This document shows positions 48,476 through 60,589 of a stretch of DNA of 64,000 nucleotides, one piece after another. A program made the position numbers and the translations under genes. Numbering within the stretch: position 1 is the stretch's first letter; the number at the start of each line of letters is the position of its first letter. Under the pieces are notes generated by a model that saw nothing but the letters and a program-made list of their open reading frames with translations, ran no database searches and was not told where the DNA came from. Source of the stretch: Argentina anserina (lineage: Eukaryota > Streptophyta > Magnoliopsida > Rosales > Rosaceae); NCBI RefSeq assembly GCF_933775445.1, contig NC_065876.1, positions 9,982,001-10,046,000 of the forward strand. The letters run 5' to 3'.

Positions 48476-50160
48476 TGTCACGACCCCGAATTTTGAATGT
48501 TAAAAATTTGAATTCGAAGCCATAAAAATTTTAAAACAATCTCAAGTATATTGAAATCAACTTATCATAACAGTGTGTCGAAATTGAGTCCACATCATGA
48601 CTCAGTCGACTTGACTAATACACAACCAATGGAAATGTATAATTCACTCAATCCTTACCACAAACAGCAGAAAGAAATCTTCGACAATCTTCAGCGAAAG
48701 CTCTCTAATTCTACTAATCCACACATGCAGAATTATCTCCTACACCATCGAATAGGTGCACCGTGATTGTAAACACAAACCCGATAAGCTTTGCAGCTCG
48801 TATGAGTAAACCAACTGTATAACAAAAATAGGATACAAGAGAAAAACACTGAAAACATTTGATTCTGGTTGTCCAATAATATCTGAATATATAAGTACTC
48901 ATGAAAATTGGGCAACTCATATGTTTACCCAAATACATTTATAATACGGGTACTCATGAGACTCATGTACTCATCTTTTACCCCTCATGCTAGTACGCCG
49001 CCAGACATTGGGCAACCATCTGTTACCCAATATCCAAAACTATGGGTACTCATAAGTCGATAACCCATCTGTTACCTCTCATGCCAGTACACCGGCAGAC
49101 AGACTAGAGCTCTAACTGCATCGTAACTTTCGCCCGGCCAAGGCTAGGTTCCGACATGCCAACACGTCCAAAGACTGGTCCGAAGACAGAAAAACACGTC
49201 CGAATACATAACACACGTCCGAAGACAGAAAAAACACGTCCGAAGACATAAAACACGTCTGAAGACATAAAACACGTCTGAAGACAGAAAAACACGTCTG
49301 AAAACATAAAACACGTCCAAAGACAGAAAAAACATGTCCGAAGACAGAAAATGTTTTAACAAAACTCAAAAATAAAACCACATCTAATAACAATCCACCC
49401 ATGTTATTGTACTACAACAAGCGACTCTTGCTCAAATAAAATAAATATAATTACCACAGTATAAATCATTTGGAAATAAGAACGTAACAGTATATAATAT
49501 AACAACCCATATATATGTATCGTATTTACCATTTTATACACATACACAACTCACTATATTATATACATGTCATAGTTCGATATTTTTAAGAAAACGTAAA
49601 TATGAGTCACCGCCAAGGGTATACTCGTCATAGTGAAATTTACTCACATTTACCATAGTTCATAATCATAAAAACCTTTTCAAAATCATTTATGAAAATA
49701 GCGTTTCACTTACCTATGAACCATAGACGATCAAGTTCATGTAATTTAAACTAAAACATATTTTTTAAATAATTTTTTATAAACTAGTGATGCAGCGACT
49801 ATGGTGACAACTCAAACTAAATTCAATCATTATAATACTACTTCAATCATGATGATCATTGTAAGGTTTACTCACCTTATTTCATACGTGCAACTTCCAC
49901 GACACTGAAAGTAATTTTCTCACCCGTTTCGTCAGTCACCTAATAACATGATAAAATACTTAGAAAATGATACGTAAAATATAAGGTGACAAGTTTTAGT
50001 ACATGTAAATGCTGGTCATAAAACACTGTTCATGTTTACTGTTTTACTAAACACTGTTCATGTTTACTGTTTTACAGAGTAGTGTTCTAATTACTGTGTA
50101 TCAAGCACTGTTCATGACCACTGGTTACAGTACTGTTCATACTCACTGTTCACCGGCCGT
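48476..50160 (-). repeat. E1 5' LTR (family B), outer end approximate
   Basis: Inner end fixed by TGTCACGACCCC (plus strand) at 48476. Contains the hairpin variant 48760-48785, the palindrome 49105-49114, a 20-bp-type minisatellite (49160-49350) and an ACTGTTCATGTTTACTG-rich zone (50020-50150). The expected outer end GGTTATTACA is absent; instead the sequence turns into an inverted LTR after about 170 bp. Confidence 0.75.
49160..49350 (-). repeat. Minisatellite in E1 LTR, about 9 units
   Basis: Units of about 20 bp with core GTCTTCGGACGTGTTTT (minus strand). The plus-strand LTR at 51.1 kb and the gypsy LTRs have a single core copy (for example 51129, 22457). Confidence 0.85.
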
Positions 50161-50329
50161 CACACCACCAAATTTCACCACCACAATCGAATTGACATTC
50201 CTAACAACTTCCTAGTTTACCACAAAGTCTAATTCTGAGCCTAAACACTTCAAATTTAACAAAAACCGGAAATCTCTAATTCAAAAACCTATGATTTCTT
50301 TTCTTTGATTCTCCTTGCACTGGTGAACA

Positions 50330-51801
50330 GTATCCATAAACAGGTATGTGAACTGTTATAGTGAACAGTACTCTGTAAACAGTAAATGAGAACAATGTTT
50401 AGTAAAATAGTAAAACTAAACAGTACAAAATGAACAATATCAGTTAACAGTGTTTTATGAACAACATTTAGCTGTACTAAAATCTCACCTGATATTTTAC
50501 GTATCATTTTCTAAGCATTTTATCATGCTATTAAGTAACTGATGAAATGAGTGAGAAAATTACTGTTAGTGTCGTGGAAGTTGCACGCATGAAATAAGGT
50601 GAGTAAACCTCACAATTATCATCACGATTGAAGTAGTATTATAATTATTGAATTTAGTTTGAGTTGTTACCATAGTCGTTGCATTACTAGTTTATAAAAA
50701 TTATTTTAAAAATATGTTTTGGTTTAAATTACATGAACTTGATCGTCTACGGTTCATGGGTAAGTGAAACGGTATTTTAATAAATGATTTTAAAAAGGTT
50801 TTTGTGATTATGGACTATGGTGAATGTGAGTAAATCTCACTACGATGAGCCTACCCTTGGTGGTGATTTATAGTTACGCTTTATTTTAAAAGATCGAACT
50901 ATGATATGTATATGGTATAGTGAGTTGTGTATGTGTATAAATGGTAAAATCGATACATATATATAAGTTGCTATATTATATACTATCACATTTCTATTTC
51001 AAACTGAGTTTAATTGTTGCACTGATATTGTTTATTTAAGCATGAATAACTTGTCTTTTTGTACAATATCATGTGATAATTGTTTTGTACATAGTTTTAA
51101 CTTGAGTTATGTTAAAACATTTTTGTTGTCTTCGGACGTTTTGGCATGTCATAACCTAGCCTTGGCCGGGTGACAGTTACGATACAGTTAGAGCTCTAGT
51201 CTGTCTGCCGGTTTACTGATATGAGAGGTAACATATGAGTTACCGGTTTATGTACCCATATTTTTGGGATTATTGGGTGACAGATGAGTTGCCCAATGCC
51301 CGGCGGTGTACTGCATGAGGGGTAACAGATGAGTACCTGGGTTTCATGAGTACCCATAATATAAAAGTAATTGGGTAAACAAATGAGTTGCATGATTTCT
51401 TATGAGTACTTATATTTTCAGATATTATTAGACAACCAGATGGGCCGTCTTTTGACTCATGAGTACATTTTATAATTGGATGTTTCAATATTTATTCTCG
51501 TATTACTATGCATGTTATTTTGTTGTTTTACTCATACCGGGTTTGTGTTTACAATCCCGGTGCACCTATTCGACGGTGTAGGAAATAGTTTTGCAGGTGT
51601 GGATTAGCAGAATTAGAGTGTTTTCGCTAAGTGAATTTTACATTTCCATTGGTTGTGTATTATTCAAGTCGACTGAGTCATGATATGGACTCAGTTTCGA
51701 TACACTGTTATGATAAGATGATTTCAATATACTTGAGATTGTTTTAGAGTTTTCATGGCTTCAAATTCGAATTTTTATCATTGAAATTCGGGGTCGTGAC
51801 A
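50330..51801 (+). repeat. Inverted family-B LTR (plus strand), 5' truncated
   Basis: Runs from an ACAGT/TGAACA-rich zone through TCATGGGTAAGTGAAAC, the GGCCGGG block, palindrome 51189-51198 and a perfect hairpin 51536-51561, ending GGGGTCGTGACA at 51801. No primer site follows, so it is a solo or 3' LTR piece. With 48476-50160 it makes inverted arms of about 1.5-1.7 kb around a spacer of about 170 bp. Confidence 0.75.
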
Positions 51802-52441
51802 TCTAACAGTTCCTCTTAAAATTCTCTATTATAGATGATGAAAATATCAAATCTCTAAGAAAAATGTCTAACTTCAACAAACTTTTTTATTCTATTGTAT
51901 AAATTTAAATACAAACTATATAATTAAATGATATATATATATATATATCTATATATATATATACTGATGAGGGTAACAACCCCAATCTTAGCACAACCAT
52001 AGCATGAACAATCCTCTATATATATATATAAACAATTTTTAACCAACCATATCCGCCTTTAGGGCTAGTTGAATGAAAGATTCATGAATAAAATTCAGAT
52101 ATTAAAACTCACTTGTCAAGTAATGGTGGGATATGGAGAAGGAGGGAGCTGTTGTGGACTTTTAGAGTGCAACCGAGCAAGATGAGAGAATGAGAGATTA
52201 ATTATTTATTTTTTAATTATATTTTAGGACGGAGAATGAATTTTTTTTTAGAAATAAAATTTAGAGATTGTTTTCAAAATTATACATATTTTAAAATTTT
52301 ACAAATTTAGAGATTTTGTTTATTTTTTTTCTCACTTTCTCTATTATAGATAATAGTTTAGAGTATCCATTTGAGCTAAAAATTAATGTTTTTTCTCTAT
52401 AATATAGATTTTTTTTTTAATTTTAGAAAAGCTGTTTGAGA
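51802..52441. other. No gene seen
   Basis: AT-rich sequence with TA runs at about 51940-51962 and 52015-52029. Confidence 0.5.
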
Positions 52442-52723
52442 TTCATGTTTGAAGCTTTTGTTGTATCGGTGAATTGCTTTTCTAACAAACCCACCCAATT
52501 AAGATCGAATCTTACTGTAAACCGACTCTTTTTTCTGTCATTTCATCTTGTCTTCTAAATCATAGTGTGTGTATATATATATGTGTGTTCAATCAAGTTC
52601 ATATTTGAAGCTTTTGTTGTATCGGTGAATTGCTTTTCTAACAAACCCACCCAATTAAGATCGAATCTTACTGTAAACCGACTCTTTTTTCTGTCATTTC
52701 ATCTTGTCTTCTGAATCATAGAG
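52442..52723 (+). repeat. Direct duplication of about 125 bp
   Basis: TTCATGTTTGAAGC... at 52442 and TTCATATTTGAAGC... at 52598 begin copies that stay nearly identical to AATCATAG; offset 156 bp, with a short TGTGTATATA spacer. Very few differences suggest a recent event. No coding potential recognised. Confidence 0.85.
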
Positions 52724-53035
52724 TGCTCCAAGTTGGACCTTGGGTCTTAATTATTTGTGTGTTTTTGGTTGTACTTACATATAACATAGAATGCATTTAT
52801 ACATTTGGTCGATTTACAATGATATGCAGCAGAAACTTATTAATATTGCTTGCAATACGATGTAGCGTTTCGAATACATGTTGGGAGCAAATATTTTCCC
52901 CCCAGGCCTACTTGCCCTGTATCTATCCATCACTCAGACATTCACGTCCTACCTATTTAAAATTGATAATCAATGTCATATAATCTTCGTATACCCTTTT
53001 ACATATTTTGAAGACCGCATGATATTCTTCTTGCT

Positions 53036-53167
53036 CACTACTACAAATTTGAGACAATAGCAATATTATGGCCCCATATAATGTGCATTTTTTAAAGATT
53101 GGAACACCTTTAATGACAACACATGATATGTGGCCATAGTGTTGCTATTGCCCAAATTATAACAGTG
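53036..53167. mobile_element. CACTA-type MITE, 132 bp, with 3-bp duplication
   Basis: Left end CACTACTACAAATTTGAG; right end on the minus strand CACTGTTATAATTTGGG. The inverted similarity continues through CAATAGCAAYAYTATGGCC on both arms. GCT flanks both sides (53033-53035, 53168-53170), the exact 3-bp duplication expected of CACTA elements. No coding sequence. Confidence 0.75.
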
Positions 53168-53516
53168 GCTTTGGTACCATATAACAAAACAATATTAAAT
53201 ATTCTGGCTTCAGTACTCTGAATCTTAATAGTTAGTAGTAGGAACTATTATTCGGTCACTTACCATAAACTCTCCTTTTATTATCATTACAAACGATATT
53301 TTTCACTAGAATACATGACGAGGGAGAATGCAAGGAGCCTTCAACCCATCAAAACAATACAAATACTCGAATAATTATTAAGTAAGAATGTGTAATATTG
53401 GACTTTACCAATAAAGTAACATCCCAAACCTCTCAGGATCGGTAAACACACACCATGAAATACAGTAAGGCAAGGAAACTAAAAGGCAAGCACTGATCAA
53501 GAACAAGTTACTTCAT

Positions 53517-53924
53517 TCAAGCACATTTGTAGCCAGATGGGACCTTCTTGCCACAGTAGTTCAAGAGCAAGCTCAACGAAACGGGGACGTTGAGGTTGAT
53601 GCCCAGAACATTAGCCTTGATAGCAGTGCAAAGGCACACAGCGGCATCAAGATCAACGAGACCCTCAAGGAGGCTGCAGCAAGGGAACTTTGGTGGACCG
53701 ACCACAAGGTGCACCAAGCCGTTCAACACGTCGGCGCAAGCTCCCAACTTCAAGGTGTCCTTGGGGCAGACAGCCTTAGAGGGCTTGGGCGGTGCGGGCT
53801 TCGGGTGCGGGTGGCAAGCACCACACTTTGGTGGTGGTGGGCAACTTGTGGAACTGGCCAAAGTGAAGAAGAGGAGGTTGAGGGAAAGGAGCAGAGCGGT
53901 GGTAGCTAAAGCCTTGGAAGCCAT
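53517..53924 (-). CDS. Hybrid proline-rich protein, DC2.15/EARLI1-like
   Basis: 135 residues, intact and apparently intronless, the normal size for this family. Secreted to the cell wall. Residues 1-27 are a signal peptide (LLLSLNLLFFTLASSTS), about 28-51 a short Pro/Lys-rich linker (CPPPPKCGACHPHPKPAPPK), and 53-135 the eight-cysteine domain in the order C, C, CC, CLC, C, C (VCPKDTLKLGACADV, FPCCSLLEG, AVCLCTAI, NYCGKK, GYKCA). Relatives are linked to cell-wall extension, defence priming and cold response; the specific role here is unknown. The start is the only ATG before the signal peptide. A TATA box lies about 100 bp upstream. It is on the same strand as the damaged HyPRP at 10.2 kb. Confidence 0.95.
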   Translation of the reverse strand: MASKALATTALLLSLNLLFFTLASSTSCPPPPKCGACHPHPKPAPPKPSKAVCPKDTLKLGACADVLNGLVHLVVGPPKFPCCSLLEGLVDLDAAVCLCTAIKANVLGINLNVPVSLSLLLNYCGKKVPSGYKCA

Positions 53925-54001
53925 TTGATCTCGAGAAATTAAAGATCAGACGCTTTAAGGTTTTTGGAGAATGAACTTGAGTACTGATTGGATGTGTGTT
54001 T

Positions 54002-54076
54002 GAAATAAGGTTCTAGCTAGGGCTTTTTATAGAGTGAAAGGTGAAGCTGGCCGAGAAATAAGGTTCTAGCTAGGCC
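54002..54076 (-). repeat. 21-bp direct repeat in the HyPRP promoter
   Basis: GAAATAAGGTTCTAGCTAGG occurs at 54002 and again at 54055, offset 53 bp, on either side of the TATA box region. It may be a local duplication of promoter sequence; regulatory meaning unknown. Confidence 0.7.
54023..54031 (-). promoter_or_regulatory. TATA box of the 53.5-kb HyPRP
   Basis: Minus strand TATAAAAAG, about 100 bp before the ATG, giving a leader of roughly 70 nt. Confidence 0.7.
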
Positions 54077-54079
54077 GGG

Positions 54080-56875
54080 TTTGCGTTTAAAATAGCTGAT
54101 TAATTAAATTATATTTGATCTACGATCCATATGGCACATTGGATCGGAAATGATCGATGCCCTATAGTAGCTAGCATCTACAACCTGGCAGTGTAACATG
54201 GAGGACATGATAAGGTTAGGGATTGAAGAGTTTGGATTTTTGTGTGGTTTAGTTGTCAATTTCATGTACTTATGTCCCTCACTATTCACTAAAACAATGT
54301 TCTCTATCTAATTTCAGCATTCATACTCATGAGTGATAATTAATTTGCTTCATATATCTGGTAAATTTCTATACAAATTAAGGGGCTGGGCGAGAAAAAC
54401 TTGCTTTCAGAGGAGGATTAATTGTATAATTGATCCCATAATTAAACAGTATTCACGGTTTGAGTCTTTGAGACAATAGACATCTATGTGAGATTAACTG
54501 AGTGGAACATGATCTTATTGTACTAAATTTCAGAACTACTGCGATCGAGATAGTGTAAAGGTCCGATTCGACCGACATGTGCTACTCTGCGTTAGACTGC
54601 AACCCTAATTGTCATTTAGCTTGATTGTGAACGGGAAAATTTCGAGCTTGATGGCTATCTTTTCACGCGTTTGGGAATGTAGAATCTAGCGACTAGTTGC
54701 AAGGTTGTAGTTATCCGGGAAACCTCATGTGCACGATGGTCTTGTGGTGAGCTTATGGCCATGAATGAGTTAATTTCCCGGCCATAATTAAACAGTTCTA
54801 TATATGGAAAATACTCAACGGTCTATACGTACGGCTTTACCATCCTGCATGCCTACGTACAGATATGTGCCTCACTTAATTTTCTGAAAATAAATCAGTT
54901 TCATTAGGCCGCCATTTCATAATTGCACCTAACAACAATGTGTTTTGGGATCGGGAAATCTTTGCAAACACCATTTCAGAGACATACGTACACAAGACCA
55001 GTTTCAGAAATCCAGGTGCGATCATTTATCATTAGTTAAGGAACATATATTAGGATTATTAGCTGAACCTTTTCTTACCACAACCTGCTCTCCAATTTCC
55101 AAGTTTGTCCAGTGATGGAAATTAATTGATAAATACAAGACGATGATCATTTTCAAATTAATTGGCAAATGGCAAGTGGCAACTGGGAACCACCTCCTCT
55201 CTTAATATGCTTTCATGAAATGCATCTAACTACAGTCCATGATCCTGATGACAGAAGGAGGTCCATATATGGGATGATAGGACAAGGCCTGGTTTGGATG
55301 CATCTAAGGATATTGGTAGAAGAATTGGATTTAGTTCATTGTAAAGCAAATGAGATACTTATTGTAATTGCGAGGTGAAGGTGGAACAAACTTTTATTCA
55401 ACTGTGATCAATATGAACACCGGAACCGTCAACTTTGACTTTCCAGTGCAATCTCCGTCCGTGAACTCGACCTCGGATAATTGATCTGATCTATATGTAT
55501 ATTTAGTTTCCTGCAGAATGGTCCAGAAAACACAAAAAGCTAATTATGTGATATATGCAGCATTAAACAATTGATAAGTTGATGAATACGACGCTAAATA
55601 CAGTAATTTAGTTTGTAATCCAACTCTCGTGAACTCCCTTTGCAATCACGCATGTAATAATCCACCGTTTAATATCACCAGCATTGATCAACTTTTGTCT
55701 CTGTGTGCGCTACGTACAAACTCTGTTTTGTGACTCTTGTCTATCGAGTACCGACTAATAGAGAACGATTAGAATATGATTATCACAGCACATGTATCGA
55801 TATACTGCATATATGTTATCAACAACAAAAAGGAAATAGTTAGGGTCTTGATCAAACTCATGATTTGATCCTGTGTTCTGTATTTGTTCGTTGCTGAATT
55901 CAATCAGATCCGGTTCTAATCTCAATTATTAGTTCTCATTTCTTGACTTGGGCGGAGGCACATGAAATGCTACTGGGCCCGTGCCCCAATCACTATTTGA
56001 GGTCAAAATACCATGTAAAAAAATTGGATTTTTGATAATTCAAGGCATTTAAAACTCAAAATGTTAATTAGGATCCTTAGTTTTGATTTATAATAAATAA
56101 GGGGGTAAATGCAAAATCTCTATTATTTCAAGTTCAAGTTATTATAAACGTGTCACTGATTACCACAGTAATAGTCTTGTTATTTCTAATATATATGTAC
56201 CCTAACTTATTACATTTTCTCTACTGAACTTTTCTTTTAACACTTCTCTCTCTTTCAAATCTGCCACATATCATCACCTATAAAGATCTTGACGACATGG
56301 TGGAGGAGTTTAACCACACCTTGATGACGTCGCCGTTAGAGCCTCAAAGCTTCGTCAATTCCTCTTCTTTAGCAAAACATGCTAGAGACAAAGATATCCA
56401 CAAGTGTGAACCAAACTGAGAATGGGAAGCTATTATTCAATTTAGACTAAAAGATTGTTGTGTTTGTGGGCTATATCTGAATCATTCTGACCCTAGGAAA
56501 TAGCTTCAGAGGAATGTGTTTATCAATTTGACAACCTCTATCAGCAGCTTGACAATCTTGATTAAGACCTGTTGTAGGAAATTCTTGAATATTGCCTCTC
56601 TATGAGGCCGGCTACGGTAAATGTACTGACAACTGTTGGCACTCTTCCGGTATGTGCTTATGAACTTGGCCACAAAGTCTGCTTAAAAACTTCACAGCTA
56701 GGTATAGATGTGTTTTAATAGGGTGAATGGTTTGGATAGTTTGTGCTTATTACTTTCTAGTTTAAGTAAAGCACTTGCGCTGTTGTTGGGAGTCTCTTGT
56801 CCTGTACTTACAACGTTAAGATAGGTTCACCTTCTCAGTTCTCACCCGGGCAAAAATAAGGTACTGATTTCATTT
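54080..56875. other. Intergenic, no gene seen
   Basis: Promoter-distal sequence of the HyPRP gene and AT-rich spacer. The frame at 55169-55378 has no recognisable domain. Around 55950-55985 a GGCGGAGGCACATG / GGGCCCGTGCCCC stretch resembles an eroded transposon end, but no partner was found. Confidence 0.45.
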
Positions 56876-58749
56876 TGTTACGATCCCGAAATTCGAATGA
56901 TAAAAATTCGAATTTGAAGCCATGAAAATTCTAAAACAATCTCAAATATATTGAAATCATCTTATCATAACAGTATATCGAAACTGAGTCCACAACATGA
57001 CTCAGTTAAATTGAATAATACACAACCAATGAAAATGTAAAATTCACTCAATCCTCACCACGAACAGCAGAAAGAAATCTTCGACAATCTTCAGAGAAAG
57101 GCCTCTAATTCTGCTAATCCACACCTGCAAAACTATCCCTACACCATCGAATAGGTGCACTGGGATTGTAAACACAAACTCGGTAAGCTTTTCAGCACGT
57201 ATGAGTAAACCAACTATATAACACAAATAGGATACAAGAGAAAAATACTGAAAATATTTATTAATAAACGTACTCATGAGTCACCAAACGGCCCATCTGG
57301 TTGTCCAATAATATCTGAAAATATAAGTGTTTATGAGAAATCAGGCAACCCATCTGTTTACCCAAATACATTTATAATACGGGTGGGTACACATAAGACC
57401 CAGGTACTCATCTGTTACTCCTCATGCAGTACGTCGCTAGACACTGGGCAACCCATATGTTACCCAATATCTAAAAATTTGGGTACTTATAAGCAGGTAA
57501 CCCATCTGTTACCCCTGATGCAGTACACCGGCAGATAGACTAGAGCTATAACTGAATTGTAACTGTCGCCCGGCTAAGGCTAGGTTCCGACATACCATCA
57601 CGTCCGAAAACTGGTCTGAAGACAGAAAAACACGTCCGAAGACAGAAACACGTACGAAGAAATAAAACACGTCCGAAGACAGAAAATCACGTCCGAAGAC
57701 ATGAAACACGACCGAAGACAGAAAACGTTTTAACAAAATTCAACATTAAAACCACGTAAAATAACAATCCACCCATATTATTGTACTACAACAAGCGACT
57801 ATTGCTCAAATAAAATAAATATAGTTGCCACAGTATAATTCATTTGGAAATAAGAACGTAAAAATATATAATATAGCAACTCATATATATGTATCGTATT
57901 TACCATTTTATACACATACACAACCCACTATATTATATACATGTCATAGTTCGATCTTTTTAAGAAAATGTAAATATGAGTCACAGTCAAGGGTAGACTC
58001 GTCATAGTGAGATTTACTCACATTCACCATAGTCTATAATCACTAAAACATTTTTAAAAATCATTTATTAAAATAGCGTTTCAGTTACCCATGAACCATA
58101 GACGATGAAATTCATGTAATTTAAACCAAAACATATTTTTTTTAAAAACATTTATAAACCAATGATGCAACGACTATAGTGACAACATAAACTAAATTCA
58201 ATAATTATAATACTACTTAAATCATGATGATCATTGTGAGGTTTACTCACCTTATTTTCCTGCGTGCAACTTTCACAACACTGGAACTAATTTCTTCACT
58301 CGTTTCGTCGGTCACCTAATAACATGATAAAATGCTTAGAAAATGATACGTAAAAATATCAGGTGACGATTTTTTCAGTACAGCTAAATGATGTTCATAA
58401 AACACTGTTCACATAACATTGTTCATGTTTTACTGTTTATTAAACATTGTTCGGTTTTTACTGTTTACAGAAAAATGTTCACATTTACTGTCTCGCCGGA
58501 AAATTGAAGAACACAACCGGGTCACGGACGGGTTTCCGGATTTTCTTCCGGGCTTCGATGTGTGGAAATCGGCGTGCTACTCCATGATCCACCACCACAG
58601 GGAGGCTCACAAGGCGGAGACAAAGCGATCTGGGTTGGCCCGGTCGCCTGAAACCACCGGAGTCGACCGGATCCGGGTCGGGTCGGAAGAAAATTTCTGC
58701 CTCTAAAGGCGCGGGTGCGGAGAGAGGGGGAGAAAATGGGGTTATTACA
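56876..58749 (-). repeat. E2 3' LTR (family B, 1874 bp)
   Basis: Minus strand TGTAATAACCCC to GGGATCGTAACA. It has a GC-rich leader-like zone (58490-58730), an ACTGTTCA-rich zone, a minisatellite of about 6 units (57600-57725), a mutated palindrome near 57539 and a hairpin variant at 57159-57184. Confidence 0.85.
57600..57725 (-). repeat. Minisatellite in E2 3' LTR, about 6 units
   Basis: Same GTCTTCGGACGTG core as in E1. The partner LTR of this element has about 3 units (63283-63345). Confidence 0.8.
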
Positions 58750-58765
58750 TTCCACCCCCTTTAAA
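58750..58765 (-). other. Polypurine tract, E2
   Basis: Minus strand TTTAAAGGGGGTGGAA directly before the LTR start TGTAATAACC, like the tract of the intact gypsy element. Confidence 0.8.
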
Positions 58766-60580
58766 GAAATTTTGTCTCGAAATTTCAGCGCACTACTCAG
58801 CCACTATTTCTTAACTTCTTCCTAAAACTTAAATTCACCTTTCCCAATAAATTTCCTCTTTATGATACATCCACAAGGCGATCACAGCTCATTTCTCTTC
58901 TATCACGGTGTTATATAACTTCATCGTGTCTGAAAATTTACAATGAGGATAATAACACCCCTCAAGGAGAACCACAACTTAATCATCCATGATTAAATAC
59001 AAAACTAGATGTTCCGCAGAACAAGACCCTTAAGAAATAAGGCGAATCTATTCAACCAAATTCCAACAAATCATAACAGTATTTCCTTATATAACACACA
59101 TTGAATGCAAGGATGTACAACCTTAGCATAGGTACATAACATACAATAAGTATTTGAACCTGCTAGATGATGAAGTTGATATACTAAATTTCCAACCTTG
59201 CTCCCGTATAGTCCAGCATACCCTCGATGTCAACTTCTCTTCTTGTCCACTCTCACCACCCCACTATAGGTGAGCCATTTAACTAGATGGTCACACTGCG
59301 CCACTCTAATAGTCTTCTCTTAAGGGCAAGATAAGTTCAAAGGAACATATTGCACAGTCGGGCATTTAGGAGACAAGCTAGACATCGTTGTTTGAATGTC
59401 ACCAACTTTCGGAAAAGTTCAACGAATCTTACAAGTGACTTCTCTTATCTGACATATCTCACGACGCTATTGAAGAATGAGGTTTCGAGGTTAAGTGGTC
59501 TCCCACATCAACACTACATAATCTCTGTTTACACTGTGTCACTATTAAGTCTTAAAAACCGAAATTTCCAAGTCTCTCGGACCATTTTAGTATTCAATTA
59601 CTCATATCTCCAACTTCTTCCAAACATACCAACTGTCACATGTCCTAACATTAATAGCCGCATGTGAGCCACTCAAAATATAATGATCCTCCCGAAATAT
59701 AATGATGTTCTCGGCATAGAGACATCAACATACCCTATTGTCTAATTCACCACCCTTGCGATTAACAGATACTCGTGTCATGAGCTAGCCCCTACCCCTA
59801 AGTATGGTCAAAAACTCTCGACATCTAACATGATCAAATCAACGATTTACACATGCCTACTACTTACATCACAAATAGTGGTTTTCAAAGAAATCGTACT
59901 TCATCCACAACAGTACATTCATGACTTCACCACAATGCATCGCTAGAACCACGAAGCTACTATTCCTTCCAATCAACAAAACATTCTCCTTTCATGATCA
60001 TTTCATTATAAAGTTACAAAAGTTGTCGTGCATGATACTCACACAAACACCTCATTCGTAAAGGCAACACGATAAGAGTCCTAATTCAATGAGTCCACGA
60101 CCAGAACAAAACACCACCTTCGACTAAGAATTACTCTCGAATAGTTCACTAGAGAATTGACTAACACATACACAAGACAGTAGAGAGATGCATCACGCAC
60201 CCTACCACCCTCACCAATTCTTATAGTTGGAAATCAATTACAACTACATGCTTCTATGAGTGGTATGCCATAATTTGCAGAACAAACAAAGAAAATATTT
60301 ATCTCCTGATAGCGGAACATGAAAATTAGGTGAACTTTCCAGCACAATTCCTAACACAACCACAACTGAGACATACCATACTCCCCTGCTTCATGCATGC
60401 CTCAAAGACATGACACATGGACCCACACAAACACCCCAGTGGCACCATCTAAAGTATTGGTTTCCACACAGTTGTAGTACTAATAAGTTCAGTAACCACT
60501 TCAAAAAAAATATGATGTTGGGTCCACCATCTCTTCTAGACTCACCCAGAATAATCGATGCACTACCACTCTAAGCAATT
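58766..60580 (-). other. E2 internal non-coding region
   Basis: No coding signal; short frames only (for example 59350-59667 plus, rejected). It may be a highly decayed pol tail or unrelated filler. It has no counterpart in E1, which is truncated before this point. Confidence 0.5.
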
Positions 60581-60589
60581 ATTTCTTTA

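Larger units (their letters stand above)
46547..50160 (-). mobile_element. Element E1: gutted, nonautonomous Ty3/gypsy
   Basis: On the minus strand: 5' LTR (to 48476), primer site, a short leader, protease, the first part of RT, then a block (47460-46547) shared only with element E2. Gag, the RT catalytic core, RNase H and integrase are absent. The left end is truncated at 46547, where similarity to E2 (60590) stops; no 3' LTR was found there. The right side of the 5' LTR runs into an inverted LTR copy. Confidence 0.75.

Noticed and set aside
49160..49350. Possible CRISPR-like array of short repeats
   Set aside because: Units are contiguous without unique spacers and lie in a plant LTR; it is a minisatellite.
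49112..49402. Repetitive minus-strand frames with FGRVFSVFGRV-like repeats
   Set aside because: Simple translation of the 20-bp minisatellite; the period is not a multiple of three and all frames stay open by chance.
53590..53928. Plus-strand frame opposite the intact HyPRP
   Set aside because: Antisense shadow of a real gene with signal peptide and eight-Cys domain.
55169..55378. 69-residue plus-strand frame
   Set aside because: No domain, no splice or promoter support; length compatible with chance.
55950..55985. GGCGGAGGCAC/GTGCCCC stretch as a transposon end
   Set aside because: No partner end or duplication found within the window.
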